Positions 34,980-43,024 of a DNA stretch of 64,000 nt are shown here, one piece after another. The position numbers and the translations under genes are program-made. The stretch's first letter is position 1, and every line of letters starts with the position of its first letter. Origin of the DNA: Brevundimonas subvibrioides ATCC 15264. GTDB lineage: Bacteria; Pseudomonadota; Alphaproteobacteria; Caulobacterales; Caulobacteraceae. Below the pieces are notes generated by a model. That model saw only the letters and a list, made by a program, of their open reading frames with translations. It was not told the DNA's origin and ran no database searches. Location: assembly GCF_000144605.1 (NCBI RefSeq), contig NC_014375.1, positions 682,001 to 746,000 of the forward strand, written 5' to 3'.

Positions 34980-36730
34980 TCCGTGCGCGCCACGCCCTCG
35001 CGGCGGTCGTCGGCGCCCCCGTCCCAGTGATCCCCGCGCCAGATGCCGCCATGCAGGCCCGAGTTCTCGGACGTGTTGGGGGCCAGGACGATGCCATTGG
35101 CCTCCAGCCCGGCCTCCAGCGTCGGCCCGAACCGCGCCGTGTCGGCCCCGAAGCCGGGCCCCTTGGCCACCAGATTGGGCAGGTCGAAGGCTGCCTGGAC
35201 CGGGAGGTCCCAGACCAGGGTGGCGATCAGCCCCTTGGCCACATAGGCCAGGATCGAAGAGCCGCCGGGCGATCCCATGGCCCCGACCAGCCGGCCCTGG
35301 CGGTCGAGGATGATGACCGGTGACATGGACGAACGCGGCCGCTTGCCCGCCGCCACCGCATTGGCGACCGGCTGTCCCTCGGCCGTCGTGGGCGTGAACG
35401 AGAAGTCGGTCAGCTGGTTGTTCAGGAAATAGCCGTTGGCCATGCGTCCCGATCCGAAGACGCTCTCCACCGTCGTCGTCATCGACACGGCATTGCCCCG
35501 GGCGTCCACCACGACGAAGTGCGAGGTGCCGGCCGGCTCCCGCGTCGCATCGGGCGCGCGGAAGATGCCCCCCGGCGGGGTGCCGGCGACGGCCGCCCCG
35601 GTCAGGCCGGGGGCCAGCGCGGCCCGGCTGGCCACGTAGTCCGGGTCCAGCAGCCCCGCCACCGGCACGCCGACGAAGGCCGGATCGCCGACGTAGCGGT
35701 CCCGGTCGGCGTACATCAGCCGCTGCAACTGGGCGAATGTGGTCCAGGCCCCGGCGCTCGTCTCGCCCCCGGCCAGGGCCCGCGCCGCCTCCGGCGTCTC
35801 GGCCATGGCCAGAAGCTGCAGCAGGCTGACCCCGCTGGAGGGCGGCGGCGGGATGCAGACGACATAGATCCGGAACGGCCGGCACAGGGCCTCGCGCGCG
35901 ATCGGGCGATAGCCGGCCAGATCGGCCGTCGACAGAGTCCCGGGCCGCGTGCCCTCATGCACCGTGTCCACGATGGCCTGCGCCAGCGGCCCGGCATACA
36001 GGGCCCCGGCGCCCTCCCGCGCCAGGGTCGCGACCGTGGCGGCATAGGCCGGGTTCCGCAGGGTGTCGCCGGCGACGTAGCGCGTCCCGTCGGCCTTGGT
36101 GAAATAGGCATCGGCCCAGGCCGTCCGGGCCTGGCCGCCGGTCAGGGCGATCATGCCGGCCAGTCGCGGGCTGACCACGAAACCGTCGCGCGCCAGCCGC
36201 TCGGCCTCGTCGAACAGCGCCGACCAGGGCAGGGTACCGTGATCCTTCTGCGCCAGTCCCAGCATGGCGACCGCGCCCGGAACCCCGGTCGAGCGTCCGC
36301 TCAGGACCGCGTCGAGGAAGGGCAGGGGCCGTCCGTTCTCGTAGAACAGCTCCGGCGTGGCCGCCGCCGGAGCCGTCTCGCGCCCGTCATAGGCGGTGAC
36401 CGCGTTCGTGGTGGCGTCGTACACCATCATGAACGACCCGCCGCCCAGCCCCGAGGACTGGGGTTCGACCAGCCCCAGCACCGCCTGGATCGCCACGGCC
36501 GCATCGACCGCCGACCCGCCGCGCCTCAGGATCGCCAGACCCGCCTCCACCGCCAGCGGATTGGCCGCCGTCACGAACGGACCGCGCGCCGGCGCTGACG
36601 GCACCGGGGTGGCCGGGGCGGAGGGTCCGCCGTCCACCCTCTGTGTGGGAGCGGCCGGCAGCGTCTGACATCCGACGAGGCTCGCCACGACGAGGAAGGT
36701 CAGCAAGGCGCGGATCGGCGATGTCGGCAT
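34976..36730 (-). CDS. ggt: Gamma-glutamyltransferase, lipoprotein
   Basis: A 584-residue Ntn hydrolase. The start MPTSPIRA gives a lipoprotein signal with LVGC near residue 21 and has AGAGGG upstream. The large subunit carries GRETAPA around the gamma-glutamyl binding Arg, and AGYRPIAR. The processing site precedes the nucleophile Thr in GTSHFVVVDARGNAVSMTTT. Then come GYFLNNQ and GSPGGSSI of the small subunit. It cleaves or transfers the gamma-glutamyl group of glutathione and related compounds in the periplasm. Monocistronic. Confidence 0.95.
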   Translation of the reverse strand: MPTSPIRALLTFLVVASLVGCQTLPAAPTQRVDGGPSAPATPVPSAPARGPFVTAANPLAVEAGLAILRRGGSAVDAAVAIQAVLGLVEPQSSGLGGGSFMMVYDATTNAVTAYDGRETAPAAATPELFYENGRPLPFLDAVLSGRSTGVPGAVAMLGLAQKDHGTLPWSALFDEAERLARDGFVVSPRLAGMIALTGGQARTAWADAYFTKADGTRYVAGDTLRNPAYAATVATLAREGAGALYAGPLAQAIVDTVHEGTRPGTLSTADLAGYRPIAREALCRPFRIYVVCIPPPPSSGVSLLQLLAMAETPEAARALAGGETSAGAWTTFAQLQRLMYADRDRYVGDPAFVGVPVAGLLDPDYVASRAALAPGLTGAAVAGTPPGGIFRAPDATREPAGTSHFVVVDARGNAVSMTTTVESVFGSGRMANGYFLNNQLTDFSFTPTTAEGQPVANAVAAGKRPRSSMSPVIILDRQGRLVGAMGSPGGSSILAYVAKGLIATLVWDLPVQAAFDLPNLVAKGPGFGADTARFGPTLEAGLEANGIVLAPNTSENSGLHGGIWRGDHWDGGADDRREGVARTD

Positions 36731-36845
36731 GAAAACCCTCTGGTACGCGTGTGCCGGGCGGCGCACCCCACCGACCTAGGCCCGGCGGTTCCGCCCGCCA
36801 ACCCCCCGGCCGCGCGCGCATCGCGCACTTTGCTGGAAATCCGGG

Positions 36846-36874
36846 TTGCGTCCCCCGGATCGACCCGCTAGATA
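36846..36874 (+). promoter_or_regulatory. sigma70-type promoter of tRNA-Arg
   Basis: TTGCGT and TAGATA are spaced by 17 bases, ending 25 bases before the tRNA. Confidence 0.6.
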
Positions 36875-36899
36875 CCCGCCCTCGCCGAAAGGCCTGTGC

Positions 36900-36976
36900 G
36901 CGCCCGTAGCTCAGCTGGATAGAGCATCAGACTACGAATCTGAGGGTCGGACGTTCGAATCGTTCCGGGCGCGCCA
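36900..36976 (+). tRNA. tRNA-Arg (anticodon ACG)
   Basis: The 77 bases form a cloverleaf: acceptor GCGCCCG, anticodon loop CTACGAA between TCAGA and TCTGA, T loop TTCGAAT, and an encoded CCA. Anticodon ACG (A34 normally edited to inosine) reads CGN codons. The sequence changes character right after its 3' end, as at many tRNA-borne integration sites. Confidence 0.97.
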
Positions 36977-37071
36977 TTTTTCTCCCAACAATAACAGTAC
37001 TTTATATCCCTCGCCCGAGGGCCTGTTTTGGGGAGGCTGTGGTGCTGATAAGGGCTTCGTAAGCTCCACGG

Positions 37072-37812
37072 TTAGGCAGTCATTGCCTCGCCTTGCTGCC
37101 AGAGGGTTTCGTAATGCTCGATTTTGTCGCTCGCGAGCTCTCCCTCAAACTTGGAGACTGACGCCGGTGACCGCTTCGCAATGTCTTTAAACGATTGCGA
37201 AATGAGCCAAACCTCTCGGCCGTCAACAATCACAAGCCGGTCGTGTAACGCACCTGGTGGGGAATACCGAACCTCAACCCTCACTCTCGCAGAGATGGGG
37301 TCACTCTCCCACTTAGTGGCCGACGCCCTGAGGCCGGGGTCATACTCCGCGCGCTTTACAGCCAAACACCTAAGGCCAACACGAGCCGCTGCATGAGGTG
37401 CGAGATCGGTGAAGATTGATGAGTTTAGATATGGATCGACCACTAGCATGTTGTCGCAATCGGTCTGCATCAGCCGAACGAGCGCGGCGTAACCGTTCCA
37501 AGTGTCACCGCCCGCGATAAATGAGCCTCGCATTGAAGTTGGTGCCAGCAACTCCATTCGACTGTATGCATCGTGAAGTGGGATTAGCAGGTTAGCTCGG
37601 CTGTGGGAGTAGCTGCCCAGAGCCGTGCGAGCCATTCGGAACGCCACAATCGCTGGTGTGGCATTCGCGGCGTCTAGCAGGGCGTCCGCCCTACCGAGCC
37701 ATCGAATCTCTTCATTGGTGAGCGCCGTTTGATATTCGAAGGGTGGTGCTTCCTCGATTGCAGACTGAAGCAGCGCCAGAAGCTGTGCAGGCGGAAGTTT
37801 GGTGATTGCCAT
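37072..37812 (-). CDS. PLD-like (degenerate HKD motif) protein
   Basis: A 246-residue soluble protein if started at MAITKLPP; ATG 37902 would add 30 basic residues and no RBS favours either. The C-terminal part has VVDPYLNSSIF at about residue 140 and the HKD-like motif LHDRLVIVDG with WLISQSFKD following. That is the phospholipase-D/nuclease fold half-site with Arg replacing the usual Lys (HxRx4D). The N-terminal 120 residues are helical. Single-HKD proteins dimerise to make one active site. Relatives include nucleases and defence-associated proteins, but the function here is not shown. Its composition differs from flanking core genes, consistent with transfer. Confidence 0.65.
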   Translation of the reverse strand: MAITKLPPAQLLALLQSAIEEAPPFEYQTALTNEEIRWLGRADALLDAANATPAIVAFRMARTALGSYSHSRANLLIPLHDAYSRMELLAPTSMRGSFIAGGDTWNGYAALVRLMQTDCDNMLVVDPYLNSSIFTDLAPHAAARVGLRCLAVKRAEYDPGLRASATKWESDPISARVRVEVRYSPPGALHDRLVIVDGREVWLISQSFKDIAKRSPASVSKFEGELASDKIEHYETLWQQGEAMTA

Positions 37813-37978
37813 TCGGAAGCATCTGTTGAGAGACCCGACGACGTCAATGGTACGCTTCAAGCCGCGCTCTGAGCGACGCGACAACCGCAGGCGTCGGTGC
37901 ATCGCGAGGCTCGCTTTCAACCCAATGTTGACTGACTAGCAACGTTCTGCGAGCGTGATTGCAACAGGGAGCTCTTCA

Positions 37979-38392
37979 ATGTCCATCCGCACAATCATCG
38001 GTGCCGTCGCCTTGGCTGCGCTAGCCACCGGCGCATCGGCTCAGACATACGGTTACGGACAAGGAAGCAGCTACGGAAGCTCCTACGGCCAACCAGCCCG
38101 TCCGGCACCTCCGGTCAGCTATTCCACCATCGGGAACACGACCTATGGGTCTAACGGTAGCACGGCCTCCACGATCGGAAACACGACATACAGAAACAAT
38201 GGCGTCAGTTCCTCGACGATTGGGAACACAACTTACTACTCGAACGGCACGTCATCTTCGACGATCGGCAACACCACTTACGGTTCGAATGGTACTACGG
38301 CGAGCACCATTGGCAACACGACCTACATTCGCGGACCGAACGGGACTACACGCACGTGCTCGGTGGTAGGATCGACTACGTACTGCCAGTGA
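37979..38392 (+). CDS. Secreted repeat protein with five STIGNTTY repeats
   Basis: A 137-residue protein with CAGGGA ahead of the ATG and a signal peptide ending near ASAQ. A short Gly/Tyr/Ser/Gln-rich part (YGYGQGSSYGSSYG) is followed by five copies of STIGNTTY, each separated by NG-containing linkers, with a 15-residue period. The end CSVVGSTTYC looks like a diverged sixth copy with two cysteines. The regular alternation of Ser/Thr, Gly and Asn suggests a beta-solenoid or a curli/adhesin-like surface polymer. No known family assigned. Its 3' end overlaps the convergent 77-residue gene by 17 bases. Confidence 0.75.
   Translation: MSIRTIIGAVALAALATGASAQTYGYGQGSSYGSSYGQPARPAPPVSYSTIGNTTYGSNGSTASTIGNTTYRNNGVSSSTIGNTTYYSNGTSSSTIGNTTYGSNGTTASTIGNTTYIRGPNGTTRTCSVVGSTTYCQ
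38123..38326 (+). repeat. 45-bp coding tandem repeat (five copies)
   Basis: Copies of the STIGNTTY codons start at 38123, 38168, 38213, 38258 and 38303, an exact 45-bp period. Synonymous differences between copies show that it is not a very recent expansion. Confidence 0.9.
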
Positions 38393-38609
38393 CGGATTTG
38401 CCGTCTAGCGGCTTGGATAACCACCCCCTAAGCGCTTCAACGACCGCAGGCATGTCTCGGCTGTCATAGCGGCCAGCGGCAATGCCTTCCTCAACTTCGG
38501 CCTGAAACTCTTCCCACCCCTGCTGTCCCCCGAGCAGCGCGAGCAGGGGGTTCTCGCGGTCCTGCGCGGGCTCGTGTACCCGAACCAGCAGGGTTCGCGC
38601 TGTAGCCAC
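38376..38609 (-). CDS. Small hypothetical protein, 77 residues
   Basis: A GTG-started frame encoding an acidic protein. Its middle, EEFQAEVEEGIAAGRYDSRDMPAVVEALRGWL, loosely resembles the C-terminal part of ParD-type antitoxins, where a similar AGRY...VV..AL..L pattern occurs. The ribbon-helix-helix N-terminus is not recognisable and no toxin gene adjoins, so this is only a similarity. It converges on the repeat protein with a 17-base overlap, and is part of the lower-GC segment beside tRNA-Arg. Confidence 0.45.
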   Translation of the reverse strand: MATARTLLVRVHEPAQDRENPLLALLGGQQGWEEFQAEVEEGIAAGRYDSRDMPAVVEALRGWLSKPLDGKSVTGST

Positions 38610-38674
38610 TCCTAGCGCCGCCCCAGCGCTATGGCCCGCGCTAGCGCGAGCATGGTGGCCTGCCCGACCGCGAC

Positions 38675-38720
38675 TGCCCGCTGGTGCGCTGCATCAGACG
38701 GATGCGCAGCTAGACGGGCA
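38675..38720. repeat. Imperfect inverted repeat at right edge of island-like segment
   Basis: TGCCCG at the left end pairs with CGGGCA at the right end, and GCTGCATC with GATGCGCAGC around a five-base loop. A perfect 12-bp palindrome CGCGCTAGCGCG lies just upstream at 38637-38648. It could be an element terminus or a terminator stem. Confidence 0.4.
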
Positions 38721-38779
38721 GATAAGGGATATGGGGGTCGGGCGCGGGTAGGCGCTGGTGCTGGTGAACTTCCGGTCAG

Positions 38780-39383
38780 ACGGGGCTATCAGGCCACCGA
38801 TCGCAGCGAGACCATGGGCAATGGCCGTATGACCTACTGGCGGCGCGGCAATGACTGCGTGTCCATCCTGACCCGCGATGGACGCTATGACTCGATCAAT
38901 CAGGCCGGTCGCGCCGAGTGCGGCGGGGGCTCGTCGTCCAACACGGGCGCGATCGTCGCCGGCGTCGCGCTGGTCGGCCTCGCCGCGGCCCTCGCCTCGC
39001 ACAGGGATCGCCACAACGACGCCGACGCCGACCACGACCGCGAATACGAGCGCGGCTACCAGGCGGCGCTCTACGGCTCGAACTAGGATGATCGCCACGA
39101 GAGCGAGGGCTATCACGAAGGCTTTCTCGCGGGGGAACGCGAGAGCTCCAATCGTCGTCACGCCAGCAGCGGCTGGATGCGCGGCGTCCCTGATGCCGCC
39201 CAGCGGGCTTGCGGCGAGCGCGCCGACCGACAGACAGACCGGCCGTCGGGGTCGAGCGTGGCGGTCGGCATGCGCGAACTCGGTCGCAACGAATATGAGC
39301 TGACCATGGCCGCGGGCTGGACGCGCTACACCTGCCGCGTCAGCGGATCGGGGGAAGTGCTGTGGCTGGAGCCCGCCCGCTGA
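38780..39383 (+). pseudogene. Broken gene for a Caulobacterales-type exported protein (in-frame TAG)
   Basis: One reading frame encodes protein-like sequence on both sides of a TAG at 39084-39086. Before it come MTYWRRGNDCVSILTRDGRYDS, a hydrophobic Gly/Ala segment and an Asp/His-rich stretch ending YERGYQAALYGSN. After it, without frame change, come HESEGYHEGFLAGERESSNRRH, SSVAVGMRELGRNEYELTMAAGWTRYTC and a final ...VLWLEPAR before TGA. The repeated Y..G..AALYG/YHEGFLAGE motif bridges the stop, so it is one gene with a nonsense mutation. The 5' end has no signal peptide and merges into the island-like segment, so the original start has probably been lost. Confidence 0.75.
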
Positions 39384-39503
39384 TCGCCCCGCGCGGGCGC
39401 TGACGTCTACCATGGTGCAGACTGGCAATGCCCCTCGATCCTCCGCCTGTGCGAGCCAGGCGGGTTCCGAACCGATTTTTCCTAGTACCGCGAGCTTTGA
39501 ACC

Positions 39504-39950
39504 ATGTTGAAACCGGCCATCATCGGCGCGGCCCTGAGCGTGCTGGCGGCGTGCGCCTCGCAACCGGCACAGGACGCCGGTGTCGCGTCAAATCTGGCCT
39601 CGCCCTGTCAGAGCCGGGCCGTCGAGATCTATTTCGCCGACCAGCAGGATGCGCTCTCCCCGGCGGCTGACACCGCGCTTCGCTTCGATGTGGCGTCGGC
39701 GCTGACCTGCCGTATCGTGTCGGTGCGCGTCGTGGGACTGGCCGACGCGCTCACGGGGACTGCCGAAAGCAATCAAGCCCTGTCACAGCGCCGCGCTGAC
39801 CGGGTGGCGGCCAGGATAACAGAGCTGGGGGTGCCGGCCGGGTTGATCACCACGGAAGCCCTCGGGCAGGAGGACGCGATGACCGGCTCGATCGAGCGAC
39901 CGCTCCGTCGCCGCACGCATATCGAGTTCAGTCTTTCAGACCCCGCGTAA
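39504..39950 (+). CDS. OmpA-like peptidoglycan-associated lipoprotein
   Basis: A 148-residue lipoprotein with LAAC at about residue 17. The remainder resembles an OmpA C-terminal domain: VEIYFADQQDALSPAADTAL, then VRVVGLADALTG and NQALSQRRADRVAARI, then PLRRRTHIEF. This matches the usual peptidoglycan-binding layout, with NQALSQRRA the strongest element. A cysteine pair (about residues 34 and 68) may form a disulfide. It likely links the outer membrane to the cell wall. Monocistronic. Confidence 0.85.
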   Translation: MLKPAIIGAALSVLAACASQPAQDAGVASNLASPCQSRAVEIYFADQQDALSPAADTALRFDVASALTCRIVSVRVVGLADALTGTAESNQALSQRRADRVAARITELGVPAGLITTEALGQEDAMTGSIERPLRRRTHIEFSLSDPA

Positions 39951-40014
39951 CGCCCTTCACGACCGCCCGCCGGCCGCGTGATCGAGGGCCTGACCCCTGC
40001 GATCGCACCCCGTG

Positions 40015-41028
40015 TCAGCGGGGCACCAGCCTGTCGGTGGTCACGAGGTTGGGCGGGGATTGTCCCGTCTCCAGCGCCGACAGGCCGCTCAGCGTCGTTT
40101 CCGCGATCGCCGTGAGAGCCTCCTCCGTCAGGAAGGCCTGATGGCCCGTCACCAGGACGTTCGGGAAGGTGAGGAGGCGCTGGAACACGTCGTCATCGAC
40201 GATCTCGCTGGACAGGTCCTCGAAGAACAGATCGCCCTCCTGTTCGTAGACGTCCAGGGCGACGCCGCCGACGTGACGGGTCTTGAGGGCGGCGATGAGG
40301 GCGGCCGTGTCGATCAACGCGCCTCGACTGGTATTCACGATCACCACCCCCGGACGCGCCAGGGCCAGCGTATCGGCATTGATGAGATGGCGGGATTCCG
40401 GTGTGAGCGGGCAGTGCAGACTGATCACCTCGGCCTGGGCGAAAAGAGCCTCGCGGTCGACATACCGGACGCCCAGCGCGACCAGCGCCGCATCCGGGAC
40501 GAGGTCGTGGGCGATGACGTCGCAGCCGAACCCGGCCTTCAGGATCCGGGCCACGAGCGCCCCGATCCGTCCTGTGCCGACCACGCCGACGATGCGGCTT
40601 GAAAGGTCGCGCCCGATCAGGCCGTCGAGCGAGAAGTTGTTCTCCCTGACGCGGGCGCAGGCGCGGGGAATGTTACGGTCCAGCGCCAGCAGCAGGCCGA
40701 CAGTGAACTCCGCCACGGCATGGGGTGAATAGGCTGGTACGCGCAGAACGGCGATGCCGGTGGCCTCGGCCGCGACGAGATCGACATTGTTGTAGCCGGC
40801 GCAACGCAGGGCGATGGCCGTGACGCCTTTTGCCGCCAGTGCGTGGATCACGTCGGCGTCCAGGGTGTCGTTCACGAAAACGCAGACTGCCTCAAAGCCC
40901 TCCACCAGCGCGACCGTCGTCCGATCAAGCCGCGCGTCGAAGAACGCCAGCTCGTGTCGGTGGTCCGCATTGGCGTTCTGCAGGAAGCAACGATCGTATG
41001 CCTTCGTCGAGAATACGGCCGTCCGCAT
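40015..41028 (-). CDS. ldhA: D-lactate dehydrogenase / 2-hydroxyacid dehydrogenase
   Basis: A 337-residue NAD-dependent D-2-hydroxyacid dehydrogenase. It has the RCAGYNNVDL motif with the substrate-binding Arg, the dinucleotide loop VGTGRIG, the NTSRGALIDT segment, and the catalytic His in TGHQAFLTEEAL. The region VALDVYEQEGDLFFED is characteristic of the fermentative LdhA subgroup that reduces pyruvate to D-lactate. The gene could support redox balance at low oxygen, fitting the Fnr region further on, though no Fnr-like box was noticed in its promoter region. Confidence 0.92.
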   Translation of the reverse strand: MRTAVFSTKAYDRCFLQNANADHRHELAFFDARLDRTTVALVEGFEAVCVFVNDTLDADVIHALAAKGVTAIALRCAGYNNVDLVAAEATGIAVLRVPAYSPHAVAEFTVGLLLALDRNIPRACARVRENNFSLDGLIGRDLSSRIVGVVGTGRIGALVARILKAGFGCDVIAHDLVPDAALVALGVRYVDREALFAQAEVISLHCPLTPESRHLINADTLALARPGVVIVNTSRGALIDTAALIAALKTRHVGGVALDVYEQEGDLFFEDLSSEIVDDDVFQRLLTFPNVLVTGHQAFLTEEALTAIAETTLSGLSALETGQSPPNLVTTDRLVPR

Positions 41029-41154
41029 GGGTTATCCGCATCGGTGAGAGGTCAGGAAGTTACAGAGTACGGGAAGCGTGGAAGTCTGTCGCTGCAGCTC
41101 TTCCCGGACCTCCGGGCCTGAAGGCGCCTTCACGCTCATGAGGAGGGGACGGCC

Positions 41155-42930
41155 CTAGAGTGGCCAAATCTGAACGATGAGTGGCGGCCCCGCCAGCAAG
41201 ACCAGAAGGCTCAGCGGAGCGCCCAGCCGGGGGTAGTCCGAGAACCTGTAACCGCCCGGTCCCATGACGAGCGTGTTGCACTGGTGTCCGATGGGGGTCA
41301 GGAAATCGCACGCCGCGCCGACGGCCACGGCCATCAGGAAGGGGTCGGGGTTGAAGCCCAGTTGCCGGGCCAGGGTCGCTCCGATGGGGGCCACGATGAG
41401 GACGGTCGCGGCGTTGTTCAGGAACGGTGTGACCGCCATCGACGCCAGCATGACCCCGCCGATGGCCAGGATGCCCGGCAGCCCGACGAAGAGATTGCGG
41501 AGAAGTCCGGCAATCAGATCAGACCCGCCAGTCTGCTGGATGGCATCGGAGACGGGGATCAGGGCGGCGATGAGTACGAGCAGCGGTCCGTCGAGGGCCG
41601 AGTAGGCCTCGCGGATCTTCAGACCGCCGAGGGCGACGATGACAACGGCCGCACCGAAGAAGGCTACGGCTACCGGGACCGCGCCGAACCCGACCAGCGT
41701 CATCGCGATCGTCAGGACCACGACAGGCAGGAACTGCTTGCGGCCGCTTCCCAGGCGGACTTCGCGCTCCGCGAGCGGCAGCAGGTCGAGTGCCTTCAGC
41801 GCGGTCGGCAGCCCCTGCTCGGCACCCTGTAGAAGAACGATGTCACCCGGCGACAGTTTCGCCGTCCGCAGTTGCTGGGTCAGCTCGTAGCCGCTGCGCG
41901 AGACGCCAAGCAGGTTGATTCCGTGCTGGCCGTAGAGATCGGCCTGTTTGATCGACTGGCCTCGAAGCGGAGAGTTGCGGCCGACGACCGCTTCGACGAT
42001 CGCGATGTCCTCTGCGCCATTATCGATGGCGATCGGCCGGTTCTCGCGGATCAGCTTCAGCCGGGACCGAGCGATGAACGCTTCGAGTGCCTGCTGTTCT
42101 CCTTCGACGAGGAGGACATCGCCGGGCTTGACCACCACATTGCCGCGAGGACCCGTCCGGCGCTGACCATCCCGGATGAGCGCCGTGATCCGGACCTCCC
42201 TGTCCCCACAGTCGACGAGCGCAGAGACGGTCATCGAGCCGGGTGGCCAGTCATCAGGCGCGCTGACTTCCGTGGAATAGGCATTTGCCGCCAGGGCGGC
42301 GTTGAGGCTTGTCGCCCCCTGCCTGTTCTTCGGCAGAATACGATAGCCGAACGCCAGAAAGACCAGCGCCAGGGCCGTCAGAGCCAGGCCCACGGGCGCG
42401 AAATCATACATGCCGAACGGTTGGCCCATGACCTCTTGCCGGACCTCCGCGACGATGATGTTGGGTGCCGTCCCGACGAGGGTGACCATACCGCCCGCCA
42501 TGGCGCCAAAGGCCATCGGCATCAGCAGTCGGGACGGTGCAGAGCCGGTCCGGCGCGCCACCTGAAGGGCCACGGGCATCATGATCGCCAGGGCGCCGAC
42601 GTTCTTGGTCACCATCGAGAGCAGCGTGACCGCGCCGGTCAGGACGGGCACCTGGCTTTGCTCGGTCTTCAGCAGCGGGAGGACCCGACGCATGGCCAGT
42701 TCGACAATGCCGGACCGCGCGAAGGCCGCCGAGACGATCAGGGCGCAGGCGATGATGACCGTGACGTCGTTCTTGAAACCGTCGAAGGCTGCTTCGGCCG
42801 GAATAATCCCCAGGGCCAGGCCCGCGACCAGGGCGACGAGCGCCACGAGGTCATAACGAAACCGGCCCCAGATGAAGGCGGCGATCGTCAGCGCAATCAG
42901 TCCGAACGCCAGTCCCTGCTGCAGTGTCAC
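41155..42930 (-). CDS. SLC13/DASS-type permease with RCK_C (TrkA_C) domains
   Basis: A 591-residue membrane protein. The two halves of a DASS/CitM-like transporter (residues about 1-180 and 395-591) flank a soluble insert with two TrkA_C-type domains (GDVLLVEGEQQALE and GDIVLLQGAEQGL). Key membrane motifs are VTKNVGALAIMMP with GTAPNIIV in the first half, and FLNNAATVLIVAPIG with TPIGHQCNTLVMGPGGY in the second. The group carries anions such as dicarboxylates or sulfate with sodium; substrate not determined. A link to the sulfur genes is possible but the MscS gene intervenes. Confidence 0.9.
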   Translation of the reverse strand: MTLQQGLAFGLIALTIAAFIWGRFRYDLVALVALVAGLALGIIPAEAAFDGFKNDVTVIIACALIVSAAFARSGIVELAMRRVLPLLKTEQSQVPVLTGAVTLLSMVTKNVGALAIMMPVALQVARRTGSAPSRLLMPMAFGAMAGGMVTLVGTAPNIIVAEVRQEVMGQPFGMYDFAPVGLALTALALVFLAFGYRILPKNRQGATSLNAALAANAYSTEVSAPDDWPPGSMTVSALVDCGDREVRITALIRDGQRRTGPRGNVVVKPGDVLLVEGEQQALEAFIARSRLKLIRENRPIAIDNGAEDIAIVEAVVGRNSPLRGQSIKQADLYGQHGINLLGVSRSGYELTQQLRTAKLSPGDIVLLQGAEQGLPTALKALDLLPLAEREVRLGSGRKQFLPVVVLTIAMTLVGFGAVPVAVAFFGAAVVIVALGGLKIREAYSALDGPLLVLIAALIPVSDAIQQTGGSDLIAGLLRNLFVGLPGILAIGGVMLASMAVTPFLNNAATVLIVAPIGATLARQLGFNPDPFLMAVAVGAACDFLTPIGHQCNTLVMGPGGYRFSDYPRLGAPLSLLVLLAGPPLIVQIWPL

Positions 42931-43024
42931 GCCCGGAGCCCCCTCAGTAGAGGCAGTTCAACGCCAGCGCGTGCCAATCGGATGCAAGCGGAACCGTATC
43001 CGGCCGCCGCACGCTCCTCAGGCC

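Larger units (their letters stand above)
36977..38780. other. Putative small genomic island or remnant next to tRNA-Arg
   Basis: From the base after the tRNA, the sequence becomes visibly poorer in G+C (for example ACAATAACAGTACTTTATA) and codon choice in its genes is less biased to G/C in third positions than in neighbours. It holds a PLD-like gene, a secreted repeat protein and a 77-residue gene. At its right end a stem-loop region runs into a gene lacking a proper 5' end. No integrase or clear duplicated tRNA 3' end was found, so the element, if it was one, is incomplete. Confidence 0.55.

Noticed and set aside
38123..38347. 45-bp repeats considered as a CRISPR array
   Set aside because: The period is an exact multiple of three, the repeats keep a reading frame with signal peptide and RBS, and there are no unique spacers.
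38637..38648. Perfect palindrome CGCGCTAGCGCG as a regulator site
   Set aside because: A 12-bp GC-rich palindrome is not rare here and no half-site recurs nearby; noted only as part of the island edge.
36977..38780. Search for an integrase gene or a duplicated tRNA-Arg 3' end to prove an integrated element
   Set aside because: Neither was found by eye; only short matches of about eight bases to the tRNA end occur, which is chance level in this GC-rich DNA.
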